The translations under genes and the position numbers were made by a program. The notes under the pieces were generated by a model, which worked only from the letters and a program-made list of their open reading frames with translations, searched no databases and had not been told where the DNA came from. This document shows positions 1 to 11,908 of a stretch of 64,000 bases of DNA, one piece after another (within the stretch, counting starts at the first letter, position 1; every line of letters begins with the position of its first letter). Source of the DNA: Marchantia polymorpha subsp. ruderalis (Eukaryota; Streptophyta; Marchantiopsida; Marchantiales; Marchantiaceae); the NCBI GenBank assembly GCA_037833965.1, contig AP031353.1, forward strand, positions 7,132,501 through 7,196,500, read 5' to 3'.

Positions 1-192
1 CAACTAAAGTGGCCTCCTTCCAGAGAAAGTTATGTTATACCATCCAGAAAACTTGTATACTTAACTTTGTCTCAGAGGCCCTAAGAACCCGGCAAATGTC
101 AGCATATGCAAATTATAACAAACTGACCTACTAATGAGAGAATATCATCTCTACGACCGTAGGATTGAAGGTTTGAAATTCTTTCACCACAA

Positions 193-3100
193 TCATTTCT
201 TAAAACCTTTTTGCGCGTCTTTGAGCTTGTCCATTTCTTCTCTGCTCTCTGGGCTTAAAGATTGCCTCCACTTTTTGCTTATCTGTGAACAAACAATAAA
301 TGATATAAGCCTCGGCAACCAAAAACTGAATCGGAAAGACTTAATTACAACATCCGGACGACGGCATGCTTGGACTACACATTGTCCTTTCGCTTTAACT
401 CATTTCAACCGGACACCTTTGGAAGCTAGTTTCTACACGTTATTACCAGATGTACGTTTTTACAAGTTTGCCAGGTCATGAAATCGACTGGATCCCAAAG
501 TTTCCGCGAGGACCTTCAGCTAAAGATGAGCAAAATATAATTTCAGCTAATTGCTCGAGGTAAACGTAGAGGAAGGTAGATCTTACCGACAACTCCTGCA
601 TTTGCTCTATCATTGACTGCCGATGAATCACTAAATTCAGGTTAGCTTGAATGTGCTTCGATAACATTTGCTGTTTTCCATCGAGTAAGTTCCTAATGCG
701 TTGCGTTTCCATCTCTATTTTCTCCAAGATCTGCCTCCTGTGTAGTGCCTGTAAAGCGAGGGTTCCATAAAAAGGGTGAGGTAATTTGTATAAGGTAACG
801 GAAATTGCTAACATCGCACAAAGAATAAGTTTTAGTCATTCATTAACAAGGACGTATGGAAGCACCCAAAGTCAGTAAGCCTGAAAGCATGACACACCTA
901 CACAGAACTCAGGAAAAAAATACAACGCAGATGCGATACCGAGCAGGCAATGGCCCACTCTGACAAGAATCACAAGAAATGATAGGCTCTGGACAGCCAA
1001 ACCATAAACTGTTAGCCTTTGTTAGCTCTCTACAATGTTAGGACTTCATCTTGATTTCAACTTCAGTTTTTTACTTGCTCCAAACGGGGTTGGGACTATA
1101 ACACACCTGGATTCGCTTCAGAGCTTCACAACGTTGACGCTTGGCTTCGTGTATTAGCTCTTTCTCAACAGTTCTACGTGCCTCATCCAGGTGCTTCTGC
1201 ACCATGTAATTGTGCAAGTTCCTGTCTTGCTCTTCAGCCTTTGCTAGAAGTTCCTGCAAGATTGACAGGTTTAACGTGAGAAAAAGCATAGATATCGAGT
1301 CAACATGTGGTTGTTCAGAAACCTCAAGCATGAGTGCTTCATACTTTTATAGCGGCTCTATCCATCGAAGGAACATCTTCTAACAGATTGACCAAAAGGG
1401 AAGCTGTGTTCTTGCGCGCGACTAAACATGATATGTTCCTCGTTATTCTATTGGCTCCTTAGTATGCTCAACATAGTTTGATACCAATTCTGCAGTTTTT
1501 GCTCTCTCCTAAACTGCATGCCGTGACATGTGGATAATGTAAAAGTTTCACGAAATGAACCTGGCATCTTCGTTCACGGATAGCATTAGCTTCTGCAATG
1601 GTATCCAACCGTTCCTGCTCCTTCTTCTCTAGGTACGCCTTCTTCTCAGCCTCCTTCTTCTTCCAGATCTCGTACTTAAGTTTCATCTTTCGCTTGATTT
1701 CCTGATCACGTTTTCAGGCATTCAGACTTTAGCGACCAGTAGCATGTAGAGGCTTCACACCACCGTACTTTCCTATGCAGATTTTAGGTGAAGGTTAGAG
1801 AGAAGTTACTACATTTATCGCAAGCTTACGTAACATCGTGCTCCAAGTTTGGACAACAACTGGCTTGCTTTAAAACTGGTTGCCTACACTTTTTGATGTC
1901 AAAAACAATCTTCGTTTGTGTGGAACCCTACAAGACCTCTCCAAGAGGTGCAAGCCGAATCTAGATACGATATGCATAATTTGCACACTTAACTGGCCTA
2001 CTATGCTGGAACCTTAGTATCCTACTAGTTTTTTTTCTTGACACGAAACTGCATTGAACACAACCCAAAGCTAACACAAGAGAAAATACTTCTCTATATC
2101 CAAGTGGACTGAGTAAGTAAATCATGGCAGCCAGGCATGACATATCAATGTAGGGAATAAGATTCATCCCTCTTTCACATCCGCCATCTAACTACAGTCA
2201 GGAAGCTGGAACTAACCGCTTGCTTAGCGTTATAGTCATCTGCCTTCTTCTGTATCATGCGATGCCATGCAGCTAATGCGTCGTCATGACGTTTCTCCAT
2301 CATCCTCCGGATCTCAGCGTTTTCTTCTGCCTTTATCTTCTTCAGTATTGCCAGATTCCTCCGCCGTTCCTGATCTCTTGCTTCCATCTTTCTACCTCTT
2401 TCCCTCGCAGCCTAGGAAGAGGAAAGAACAGAACACCATCATTCGTGCTGGTCTGCAGAGGTTGCTTCGAAACATCACATATGCGAAGCTTTTTAGAGCA
2501 AACTTTAAAGAAAGTAAATGGCCGCAACCTCTCGGAACTCCTCCTGAGTCTTCTCCAGCTGCGCGCGGAACTCCTCCTGCTTCTGCGCACGTTCAATCTC
2601 CCGCAACCTAGCTTCCTTCTTAGCTTGTTTCTGGTAAACAACCAAGATGAATCTGGTCAGCACATCTGGAGAATTGTTCTGTACATCTGAGAATCTTAAG
2701 ATTACAAGAAACCAAACGCTGCGGGCCAAAAGAACTGCCAGAGAAAGAGAGCAAATGCAAGTGGCTAGAACGGAAAGTACTTGTCAGCATATGACTGCAA
2801 GTTCGAAATGTGATTATTGCAAAAATAAAGTAAACGTTAGCAAAGACAAAACTTTACATAGAATAATTAAATATGTCATCTAATAAAAATATAACTCAGT
2901 ATGCGTCTCTCCTCACCGCTTTCCTTTCGTCTGCTTCCATCTTTGCTTGCTCCCGTGCATATCTTTCTTGAGCCATTCGCTTCGCTTCTGCCTCCAACTC
3001 TGCTTCCTGAAACAATTTGAAATATAAGACTACCAGTAGTCTCGACAAACGCGTCATCTAAATAGACTCATCCGCTCAAACTCAAAAAGAGCGAATGCAA

Positions 3101-5739
3101 TAAGTGGACTTCGCTAGAAATACCTCTTTCGCCCGTTGAAGTTCCCTAGCACGCATCTCAGCTTGCCAAGCTTTATCCTTCGCAGCCTTGGCTCTTTTCT
3201 GCAAGATAAAGTAGCACTAGAAACTGCTGACTTCTGAAAAATATTTTCTACTCACACTTCCATGAAAAATTGAAATTGACAAAGTTGACACTTGAACACA
3301 TGCCTTTGATATCAAGGCTGGAGGAAATAAGACAAAAACTGAGAACATCATCTGTGCTCCCTGGTTTTGAGTGAGATGAAAAAGTTCAAGAAAACGACAG
3401 TAAGTTCAACGAATATGTGGATTTTACAGCATATTTTGATCAAGAACGATATAACTGACCTGCTCCTCTCGCCTCCGTTTCTCCATTTCCATAGTTGCAG
3501 CATTTTGCTCCGCGAGTTGCTGCAAAACACGCAGCGTTTACATTTCGATTTTCAACTCTCAGTCCAGAGATTGAAATCCCAACTAAAAAGCGCAACTTTT
3601 CGAGGAGAATCTGCGGGCCTACCTGTCGTAGAGCCTCATATTTTGCTACTTGTTCTAGCTCCCTTTGCTGTCTTCGACGAACGACCTCAATTCTTTGTAC
3701 TTCCTGAAGCCATAAAGATCAAAGCTGCTACGTCATCTTTAGATATATCCAAAAATTTCCGTAGTCATGATGATTTTGCAAAAAACATTTGAGAATCTTA
3801 AAGACTCTCAGAAATGTAGAGTACCTGAGCCATACGTAGCAGACTAGATCATGACTTCAAAGCATGCCAAAGGTGGGTGTTCCGCTTCAAAAGTATAGTC
3901 TGACTAGTGACTAGTGCTACAGTATCACAGTATTGATATGACTTTTCCCCAAAAAAAACAGTGAAGGAAAGCCTGCACGTTGTGCCGATTCGATGGTTGC
4001 AGCAATAGTCTCCACGGTTGTAGAGGATTGTTATGCTTGGGTTTCCAGGTTACCATGGCAAAACAAGTGGACGACAGGGTGGTAGACTTTGCCGAGGACT
4101 TCCCCGTTATCTTGTAAGGCTTGTAATTAGATTATAAGGCTTGATAATTATGTCAACAGAAGTATCATGCACATGTCTACCTTCTCCATGGTATCTTTAC
4201 TCTCCACAAATTTGTTTTTCATGGGGGAAGTTGTGCCGATGACTCGGCCATCGGCTCCAAGAATTACACCCCCATCATTTTTTTCGCTTATAATTCTTTT
4301 CCTTTCTTCTTTGAGCCTTCCAACTTTTTCTGCATTATCATTTTGAGGAGGGATGACAGAAGTTGTATTTACGAAGCTATGCGCAACACCGCAAAGACCA
4401 AAACTATACAACTTCGTGGTTCACAGAGCAGTAGCTTAGAATAGCTTCAAACTGAAAGACATCCTCGTGTTATCACTGTTGGGAGGCAGAAACTTCCCGT
4501 GTAGTCTGACAAATATATTTTTCGGTGTTCTAGATCTCTCAGTAGGGTTCAACGGGACGAGTTTTCTCAGCAGACGAATAAGAAGAAAGAATATAGTTCA
4601 TATTGGCTCTTGTAAGGGATTATTAAAGTTAAAGGTTACGTGCGACAAATCAAGTTATCTGGTGATATTCTGGTCTCCTCTGTCCTTCTCGTCATCTTAG
4701 TAAGTAGGAATCCGCAAATTACCTAGCCGTGTATTCTCATAAAACTGGAACTTGAGCTCCTGCAGCGCTGGGCTGAGGCCCCTCTCCAAGAAATCATCGA
4801 TTGGTCTATCGTGCCATCAAGCATATAAGAAGATGAGATTCGTGCTCACGGACCCCGCTGGTTAAATAAACCATCATATTAAAATTGAAGCACAAAGACA
4901 ATCACAACATGGCTGACTATATTACAACTAAAGAAAAAACAACTTACCGGTGAACCAGTTCTGCAGGGTCAATTCCGAGGTACAAACATGCTTGGAGAGA
5001 CCGGGGACTACTGAGCTGACCATCAGCACCTGGTTTTTCTGTATCAAGTACAGGTATAATATCAGTAAATAAAGATGCAAACACATGGAACCGCTCAACT
5101 AGGAAATTGTTGAACAGAGAATATCCCTAACCCTGTCTTTTACTGGACAGGATTTGCTGATCTTTCAATTCTTGAGTTCACTTTTGTAGACGAAAGTACG
5201 ATGCGTCCATAAGAAAACAATCTCACGGACGCTGAAGCTTGTTAAGGGCCAAACGGATGAAAACACAACAAAGAGAGCTACTGCTCCTGCTGTCACAAGA
5301 CAACGTGAAGAAATATACAACTTCCAAGAGAGAAGATTAGAAATGTACCAAGATCCTCAAGAGTGACATCCCCTCCATCATTATTCGCCGCCTTGTTATA
5401 TGCGGCGATCTGCCATACAATTGCACGGTAAGTGGTGAAGTAAGTAGCTGTAACGAAGCTGTTATGAGATTCTCGGGAGTACGTGCTGCATACCGCTGTC
5501 CTTCAAATCTAGCATTTAATTCTAAGGTATAAATTGTCAGAGTGAAGAAAGAAGACACCGCTCAATCCAAGGAGTTTAAGAGGAGCCGGAAAAAAAGGAA
5601 GCAAAACTAGGTAGGTCAGAGGTTCCTACTAAGAAGAATCCATACGGAATTTTACCTTCCAGTGTTTGAGCATCTGATCGGCCCATCTGTCGGCGGGGAT
5701 CACTTCAAAGTGAAACCCCCCTGGCGGCGCGTAAGGCAT
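193..5739 (-). CDS. Coiled-coil protein of axonemal type, 15 exons, 536 aa
   Basis: I reconstructed 15 exons on the minus strand with GT-AG borders and consistent phases: 5656-5739, 5349-5409, 4948-5038, 4723-4805, 4181-4329, 3623-3703, 3460-3519, 3124-3198, 2917-3006, 2529-2630, 2217-2411, 1561-1701, 1107-1253, 587-748, 193-282. They sum to 1611 bp, ending in TGA at 193-195. The first ~155 residues are mixed globular sequence (start MPYAPPGGFHFEV). From about residue 165 almost to the end it is one continuous Glu/Lys/Arg/Gln-rich alpha-helical rod (for example REEQKRAKAAKDKAW), with no membrane segment or signal peptide. Such long charged rods with a small N-terminal domain are typical of ciliary microtubule-associated proteins of the trichohyalin-like kind. 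In a plant this suggests a role in sperm flagella. I cannot name the family. A CAG-ending splice acceptor about 50 bp upstream of the ATG suggests a 5' UTR intron. The exon model is more certain than the function. Confidence 0.75.
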
Positions 5740-6999
5740 TTTGGCAGAACTTTTACAGAACAAAGGCAGATGTTGTTTCTTTCTCAGAACCTGCAAGAGC
5801 AAATTGATTACTGACGGTCTACGGTCAAGTGAAAGTACAAGCGACGTTGCTTTGGAAAGTTTTTAATCTTCCTTTTTTGGTTGCACTGGAAAATTGTCCA
5901 GATCTGTACTAAAGGTGGTGCTGGATTTTCAGGAATTGGAAGCTGTGACAAAAAAATGTAATGGGGAGAGATGAGAAAACGCTGTGGTGAAAATACTCAT
6001 GATGAGTCTTAAGGTTGTAGTCTAGTGAAGACACTGCAACTTGCAATGTGTTCAGCCTGTGATGTCAGTATCAGAGGTTATTTTTCTCGACTTTCGTATC
6101 ACTCGGTAAACTCAGATATGTTAATGTATAAATATGCTTTAAACTTCATGTAAGGCAGTATTAAAAATCGAGTTTCTCTCTTTCAGATATATTTGGATTT
6201 GCCAGACTGCCATATGATAACGACAAGTGGATTCTACTTATAACCACGACAGCAACTTGGAACCTGAAACTGGAACCCCCTTATGTTAGCATGAATATAA
6301 AAGGGGGAGTCTGTGGTCCACTAAACTTTGACGAGTGATCATATACAAATCTTAGCTCAACAGTAAGGACGTCGTCAACCCATGAAAAAGCACAATCTGG
6401 ATCACATGATTCATCGCACAACGGGATCTTACAACTCTGACTAAGATTGAGACATGATATAAATTCATCTGTTTCTTCTCTTGCCTCCAATTCTTCCTAA
6501 CAAAAAATATATCACATTGATCCAGGTACGAGCTCTAAGTCTGCCGTTACCACCACTTTCTTCAGTATCACAGGCACCATGCATCGAAACTATATCTATC
6601 AGGAGTGCGGAAGGGTAGTAGCCAATGACAAGAAATAAACCCAGCCAACGCATTCATGTGAGTGAATTGAAAAGGGGCTGAAGCGGAATGATTTAGAGAC
6701 GCCTTCAAAGACGCCGGGTTGTGGACATCAAAGCGTACCTAGAACCGGTGTAGAAGCCGATTCAGTTGCGTCACACGAGCTGCCTCTCTTAGTCCAAAAC
6801 GCGCAGCCAAATCAGCTCAAATTTCCACACACCGGCAACAATCAATCTCCAAAAATGCGAGTTTGTATGGAATCAGGTGCCTGGTCATGATAAAACCTAA
6901 TTGACACGAAAATCCCCGCAGCGATTCACAAGGAAAGGAACTGGGTCCCCAAGCTATGCACTGCACACATAATCTACAAGAGGCAGCGCAATTCCAAAG
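5740..6999. other. Upstream region of the coiled-coil gene, no supported gene
   Basis: Mostly AT-rich sequence that probably holds the 5' UTR and a UTR intron of the minus-strand coiled-coil gene. Short minus-strand ORFs at 6281-6490 and 6465-6653 show no recognisable domain and no convincing splice partners. Confidence 0.4.
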
Positions 7000-7520
7000 G
7001 TGCACAATTCTATCTCGTCGGGAGCGGCCCCTCGGCGAAAAGACGACGCAGCCCGCGCACGATGCCTGCCTTCTTGCGCAACTCTACCTGCTGCACCACC
7101 GGACAGTGTAGCGATCGAATCCCCATGCCACAGGACCACACCACCGCAGCAAATCCTCATATCTCTGCCTCCGCCGCACCTTGATCGTCCGACCGAGAAC
7201 CCCAGCCGCCGCGGCTCTTGAAGGTCAAATTTCGATCATCAGAAGTCAATCACGCGATGCCGGCGAGGGAATTGTGCGCCTCAATCGATAATCTGCAAGT
7301 TCTTCGAGGCTCGCGGGCTGGAACGAGGGACGAGGCGAGACGGTGCATCTCCATCAATCACGCATTCCTTCTTTCGTATCATTGCCATGCTTCGAATATT
7401 TACTGGCGCTCAATCTCGACGAAACGTTCTGTTTCTGCAGTCACTTTTCGCATTTTCACTCCCCGCCCACTTACCCTCACTTACCGGGTGCCACGTGGAG
7501 CCCTGTAACGCTTCGCTCCC
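7000..7520. promoter_or_regulatory. GC-rich promoter-like segment with G-box, copy A
   Basis: This stretch is clearly richer in GC than its surroundings and could be a promoter/5' UTR for the minus-strand gene at 193-5739 or for an unseen plus-strand transcript. It has a CACGTG G-box at 7492-7497. Two short blocks recur in the same orientation and order about 7.1 kb further on: CATGCCACA followed by an A/C-rich run (about 7125 here, 14243 there), and a TTACCCTC block followed by GCCACGTGGAGC (about 7470-7502 here, 14570-14602 there). Confidence 0.4.
7492..7497. promoter_or_regulatory. G-box CACGTG
   Basis: Perfect palindromic CACGTG inside GCCACGTGGAGC. In plants this core is bound by bZIP and bHLH factors. 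The same 12-base context recurs at about 14590. Confidence 0.4.
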
Positions 7521-10243
7521 GTCTCCAGCCGTCACCCCATTTGCCACCTGTGCCAACAGACATCTCGTCAGCATGCCCGTCCTTTTTTCTTGCTTCTTAT
7601 AGCCCCCGTCTATATTGGTCGCAGGTCTCAGAATCACGCCTTCTCATTGGCGCCCCGGAAAACTATTCCCTCTCTGTCCCATCCATCGGGAGAAATCGAG
7701 GCCATTTGGACAGTGAGCCGCTAACTGACTAGCAATTGATGAATTGAGTTGAAAGTGTTTCTGTATCTCGGAAAAATTATAAACAGGACAGAGAGATTTA
7801 TGTTACGAAGTGAAAATCAAGTAAAGTAAGGCGAATTACAGACGTAAGGAAATGGGTATTTTTTATTTAGGCTAGATCGCTTGAAAATATTTGGAAGTTT
7901 TCGTTTCTGACATGTATAAAATGCATGCTCTCTACTGCGATACATTGAAGTAATCATAGAATAATTCATCAGAGTATATATATCATTCTTTTGAAGATTG
8001 AAACGTATCTTGCATTTGATATTTTTTCTTACATTACAACAAATGTATGCGATCACTGAATTGAAAATATGGTTCAAAGCACTGTTTCATATACGAAGAA
8101 TGATCAAAATTTAAGCTTGATAATTCATAGGAAGTAAAGAAGAGAGATTCGAGAGAATGATATCAGATTTACGATCATTTATAAGACAGAGGAGCAAAAT
8201 GTCCATCATAAACATTTTTGACATATTTCATGTCATGATATCTGTAAATTTTTTTTTATTTGCATGATGTTCTATAATAAAACTTGAACTAGCAATCATA
8301 ATATGAATGAATATATTCATATACCCAACTATTAAGATACACCTTTATGTTCATGTCTCACAGTGTTATATCAGATCTGTCTATATGTCAATGATTTTTT
8401 TATTGTTTCACCATAAAAAAATCAAATTAATCTGAGATTTATTTCAAAAATAATAAGCTTGATCTAATATTCAATGACAGATATTTCAATAGATGTAATC
8501 TGTTTGTGAATAAAAGCGGAATTAGCATTGGTTAATTCCGCTGTATAAACTTATGACACTTCAAAGTCACTATCCTCCCAATAAATGTGTTCCTTGGAAT
8601 TGTTGCAACGGATATGTACGCACATGTGATATTACATCTGCTCATTGAAATATAAAACATGTATCGCAGAAGCTTCACTCGCGAGGGTTTGCTTTTGAGT
8701 TTTGATACCTGCTTGCTTCTTGGGATATACGAGGTTTCTATGAATTAACCCTCAACATTGAAGGACCTGTCAACTGGCCTTTTTGGCTTCAATTCTGTCA
8801 AAGTCCATTCACCTTATCACACTTGGTGAAAGTTTTACTACTTTCGAAGTGTTCGGTGGAGTCGTAGTCAGTCAGATAGCTCAGAAGTTGCAATCACGAG
8901 AAAATACGAAGTACAAATCTTGTTTTTGACATTGAACAATATATATTCCAGTTCAAATACTTATACAGCTCGGATACTCGACTAGTGGAAGACGTTCTGA
9001 ACACCGAGAATCAAATAATTAAATCGGTTGGTTATTTCTGCCACTAGCCTTGAACCACTTTAGTTCGTCTACCAGCCCTAATACGATGTATAGATGCTAA
9101 GTTGAAGTTGTCATTTGAAGCTTCGATAATACTCTATCATGGATGAGATTTGCTATGAGCATGGTTGAAGTTCACCTTTCACTTATTGGAAGCCATCATC
9201 CTAGGAAGAGAAAAGAAGTCAAATATAAATAACCAGGTGAAGGACCCCATTCTTGGAAAGAATCCAACAGGTGGGCGTCACGCAGTCCTATAGTCCAGAA
9301 GCGGTTTTGATTTAATGGCTAACTTGTTCTACTACAGGTTGCACAATTCTTGTAAGGATTTGAACTTCAATAATAACTCCAATTGAAACTCTGACCACTA
9401 CGAGCGAATTAATTCAGTTCTCCTCTGACATACCGAAGGCTATGTTATGAGTGGAAAATGTTCTGTACAAGCCCATGCAAGTGTCGACTGTCAAGTATAA
9501 GAAACGTGAGCCGGTAAACTGAGCTGAACTTTCCTTTGGCTTCTGAAGGCTAAAAGCACCTGCTTCGCAACTTTTTATTTGTTTTGAAATTTTATATGAC
9601 CCTTGCTACCTAAGCTGGTACTTGAGTCCTGCCTGTTTTTTCACTAGTGACAAGTACTTTTTCCGAGCAATTCTTCTGCTTGTTGGTGAGCAAGAGATCT
9701 TCTCCAACACTAGTTTCTGCATTGTATATCTCAACTCACTATACTTCCTCTCTCATGGGTACACAAAATGCATCACGAAGAACCATAAAGAGCATAAAAA
9801 ACTCTTGTGCTTACTACTGTATGCACAAGAATTGCAATCAACAACTTCTTGAACATAAAGGCATTAACTTCACCTTTTCTGCATCAAATATTTCGCCATC
9901 AACTCCGTCATCGTAACCACATTCACTTTTTTCATTGCTGGATGAAATCTAGAGAATTTCATCTAGCATTAAATTACGTTCTATACGTGATCAACCATAA
10001 AAGTGGAAACCTCCATGTCGTGAACGATGAACATGCACGGTAAGTAAGGATTCCCATTCCATTGTGCTCCTAGACCAGAATCGGCAATACACACGTGAAT
10101 CTCTTCTACATACAAACATTTTGTTCGAGTGGACATCCGGATTGAAAGTTCTGGATCTGAATGACAGACCGATGAAAAGCATAATCTGAGTTATATCTCA
10201 ACTCCGCATCAAAATTTGCTGAATACAGTGTCGCATTTGGAAA
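7521..10243. other. AT-rich intergenic DNA
   Basis: Strongly AT-rich, with stops in all frames and only short ORFs (for example 7817-8077 minus and 9622-9916 plus). These show no domain, no repeat structure and no codon bias. I see no gene, RNA gene or mobile element here. Confidence 0.5.
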
Positions 10244-11908
10244 TCAGTGAGAGGTTTGCTGTTTGTGTTGGCAATCGTGGGGATAATTTTTTACATGGTG
10301 ATACCTGCAACCAGGAAAGCAAAACTTGTCCAAGTAGGTTTCACAATTCATGTAATCAGTACTAACTGGTGGTCTATCTTTCAACCGTCTACTGCGAAGT
10401 GCGAAAGCCGCATCCACCCACGGATGATTTCTGATGGCCTCCATGGTCGGAGGGTAGTCAGGCTCGCCTTGGATGGCCAGAAAAATCCTCTCGTACAAGT
10501 CCACCATCAGAGGATTGAATTTCGTTCGGTACTGATACTCTGGATGCTCGATTCGAGCTCGGTAAGGGTAGTACTTGTTCAATACAGGCATGCGCCCGAC
10601 CAGAATGGCCAGCAAAATGCGCCCCAAGGCCTTGATATCATTTTGGGGATCGGCTCGAGAAGCTGCAAGCTCCTCCATCGTGAAGTAATCGGTGGGCTGA
10701 AAGAATTCCTTGTAGCCGGACGAGAGCTGAGGATCGTAGACTGCTTTGTTGAAGTCGATGATTTTGACGCGGCTGAAAAAGTCAGTTCTCCAGCGGCAAG
10801 TGGCGAGGGTGCCGTCCATCCCCTCGTCATAATCGTCCATGAACATCACGTTCTGCGGCGTCAAGCAGTTGTGAACCACGCCCCGTTTGTGCATGTGTAG
10901 GACTGCGTCCACGAGCTGCTGAAAAATCCACTGAGCTGATTCGTCGGTGGCCACGGGAAAGTACTCATCGAGCGTCAGCGCTCCTCTGGGGCCGCAGCAG
11001 AGCTCGGTCACGATGTAGATCTCCGTCTCGCTCTCGAGCACCTCTTCCGCGCGGACGATGTGCTGGTGCTCCAGTAGCTTCGTCAGGCACGTCACTTCCG
11101 TGTACAGCCTGAATTTCTCCGATCGCGGATCGAGCTTGTCCACAATCTTGACGGCGAACTGCGTCGGCATCAAGTGCTTGTAATCCTTCCTCCTCGTGAA
11201 CTGGCGCCGAGCGTCGAGCGACACTTGAGGCAGGCCCGGCTTGATTCTCTTGCATTGGAACACTTTGCTGCCGTAGGGATCCTTGCCCAGCAGCTCCGAG
11301 TGGTTGACGTAGAAAAGCTGCGCGAAGGTATGGTGGCCGATTAGAATCTTCACATTCTCGAGGCGAGAGAGGAACGGAGGATTGATGTCCCTGTTCCATG
11401 TGTCGCACGAGAGGTTGCATTCGGGCTCGTGCGCATCGTCGGGCAGCAGCAGCGGAATGTAAGGCTTACACGTCGCGAATATGTCTCTGATCTTCGGTTT
11501 CATATCCTTCTTCGGTTGGTAGTAGAGGCTCTGGATGCTAGTATCCTTCCTGGCCCAGTAATCCTTGTTCACCTTCAGCTTCTTAATACTTTGGAGCTTC
11601 TCGATGCGCAGCACTTGTTCGAGTTGTTTGGCGAAGTTCAAGTGATCTTCCTCGGGTTCCTCGGCCCTGCAGACGGCGGGTGGCGGCGGAGGATCGGGCT
11701 TGTACATCATCGCCCTCTGCGACCACATTGTGGGCCGAATCATCGTTGTGAAGCCATCGATGAATTCCAAAAACCTTCTTCGGTATTCGAGTTCTGATTT
11801 TGGGGTGATCTCCCCCGACGACGGCGAGGTCGTCGCTGGTGCGGCATAGTCGTCAGGAGAGTCCATTTCTGGCTCTGATTCGAGAGTAAATTCCACGTTA
11901 GTCGGCAT
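10244..11908 (-). CDS. Intronless protein-kinase-like protein, probable pseudokinase, 554 aa
   Basis: A single uninterrupted ORF from ATG at 11908. Residues 1-185 are not recognised and include a Pro-rich run near 72-77. Residues about 190-510 form a kinase fold. The ATP-anchoring Lys is present (FAVKIV, K254), as is a candidate helix-C Glu (E271). The catalytic loop reads HNCLTPQN at 346-353 where active kinases have HRDLKPEN. The catalytic Asp is therefore replaced by Cys348 and the loop Lys by Thr, while Asn353 is kept. The DFG motif is DFN (385-387), keeping the metal-binding Asp. A helix-F-like NDIKALG follows and the domain ends with NHPWV, as in many Ser/Thr kinases. Loss of the HRD Asp predicts little or no phosphotransfer, with possible nucleotide binding or a scaffold role. 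The C-terminal tail is Cys/His-rich. The intact 1.66-kb frame argues for selection rather than decay. Absence of introns may mean origin by retroposition. Confidence 0.8.
   Translation of the reverse strand: MPTNVEFTLESEPEMDSPDDYAAPATTSPSSGEITPKSELEYRRRFLEFIDGFTTMIRPTMWSQRAMMYKPDPPPPPAVCRAEEPEEDHLNFAKQLEQVLRIEKLQSIKKLKVNKDYWARKDTSIQSLYYQPKKDMKPKIRDIFATCKPYIPLLLPDDAHEPECNLSCDTWNRDINPPFLSRLENVKILIGHHTFAQLFYVNHSELLGKDPYGSKVFQCKRIKPGLPQVSLDARRQFTRRKDYKHLMPTQFAVKIVDKLDPRSEKFRLYTEVTCLTKLLEHQHIVRAEEVLESETEIYIVTELCCGPRGALTLDEYFPVATDESAQWIFQQLVDAVLHMHKRGVVHNCLTPQNVMFMDDYDEGMDGTLATCRWRTDFFSRVKIIDFNKAVYDPQLSSGYKEFFQPTDYFTMEELAASRADPQNDIKALGRILLAILVGRMPVLNKYYPYRARIEHPEYQYRTKFNPLMVDLYERIFLAIQGEPDYPPTMEAIRNHPWVDAAFALRSRRLKDRPPVSTDYMNCETYLDKFCFPGCRYHHVKNYPHDCQHKQQTSH

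Noticed and set aside
3820..3840. A small extra exon of the coiled-coil gene coding LLRMAQ
   Set aside because: Its 19 bases break the phase, and the neighbouring exons (4181-4329 and 3623-3703) already join in phase 0 without it.
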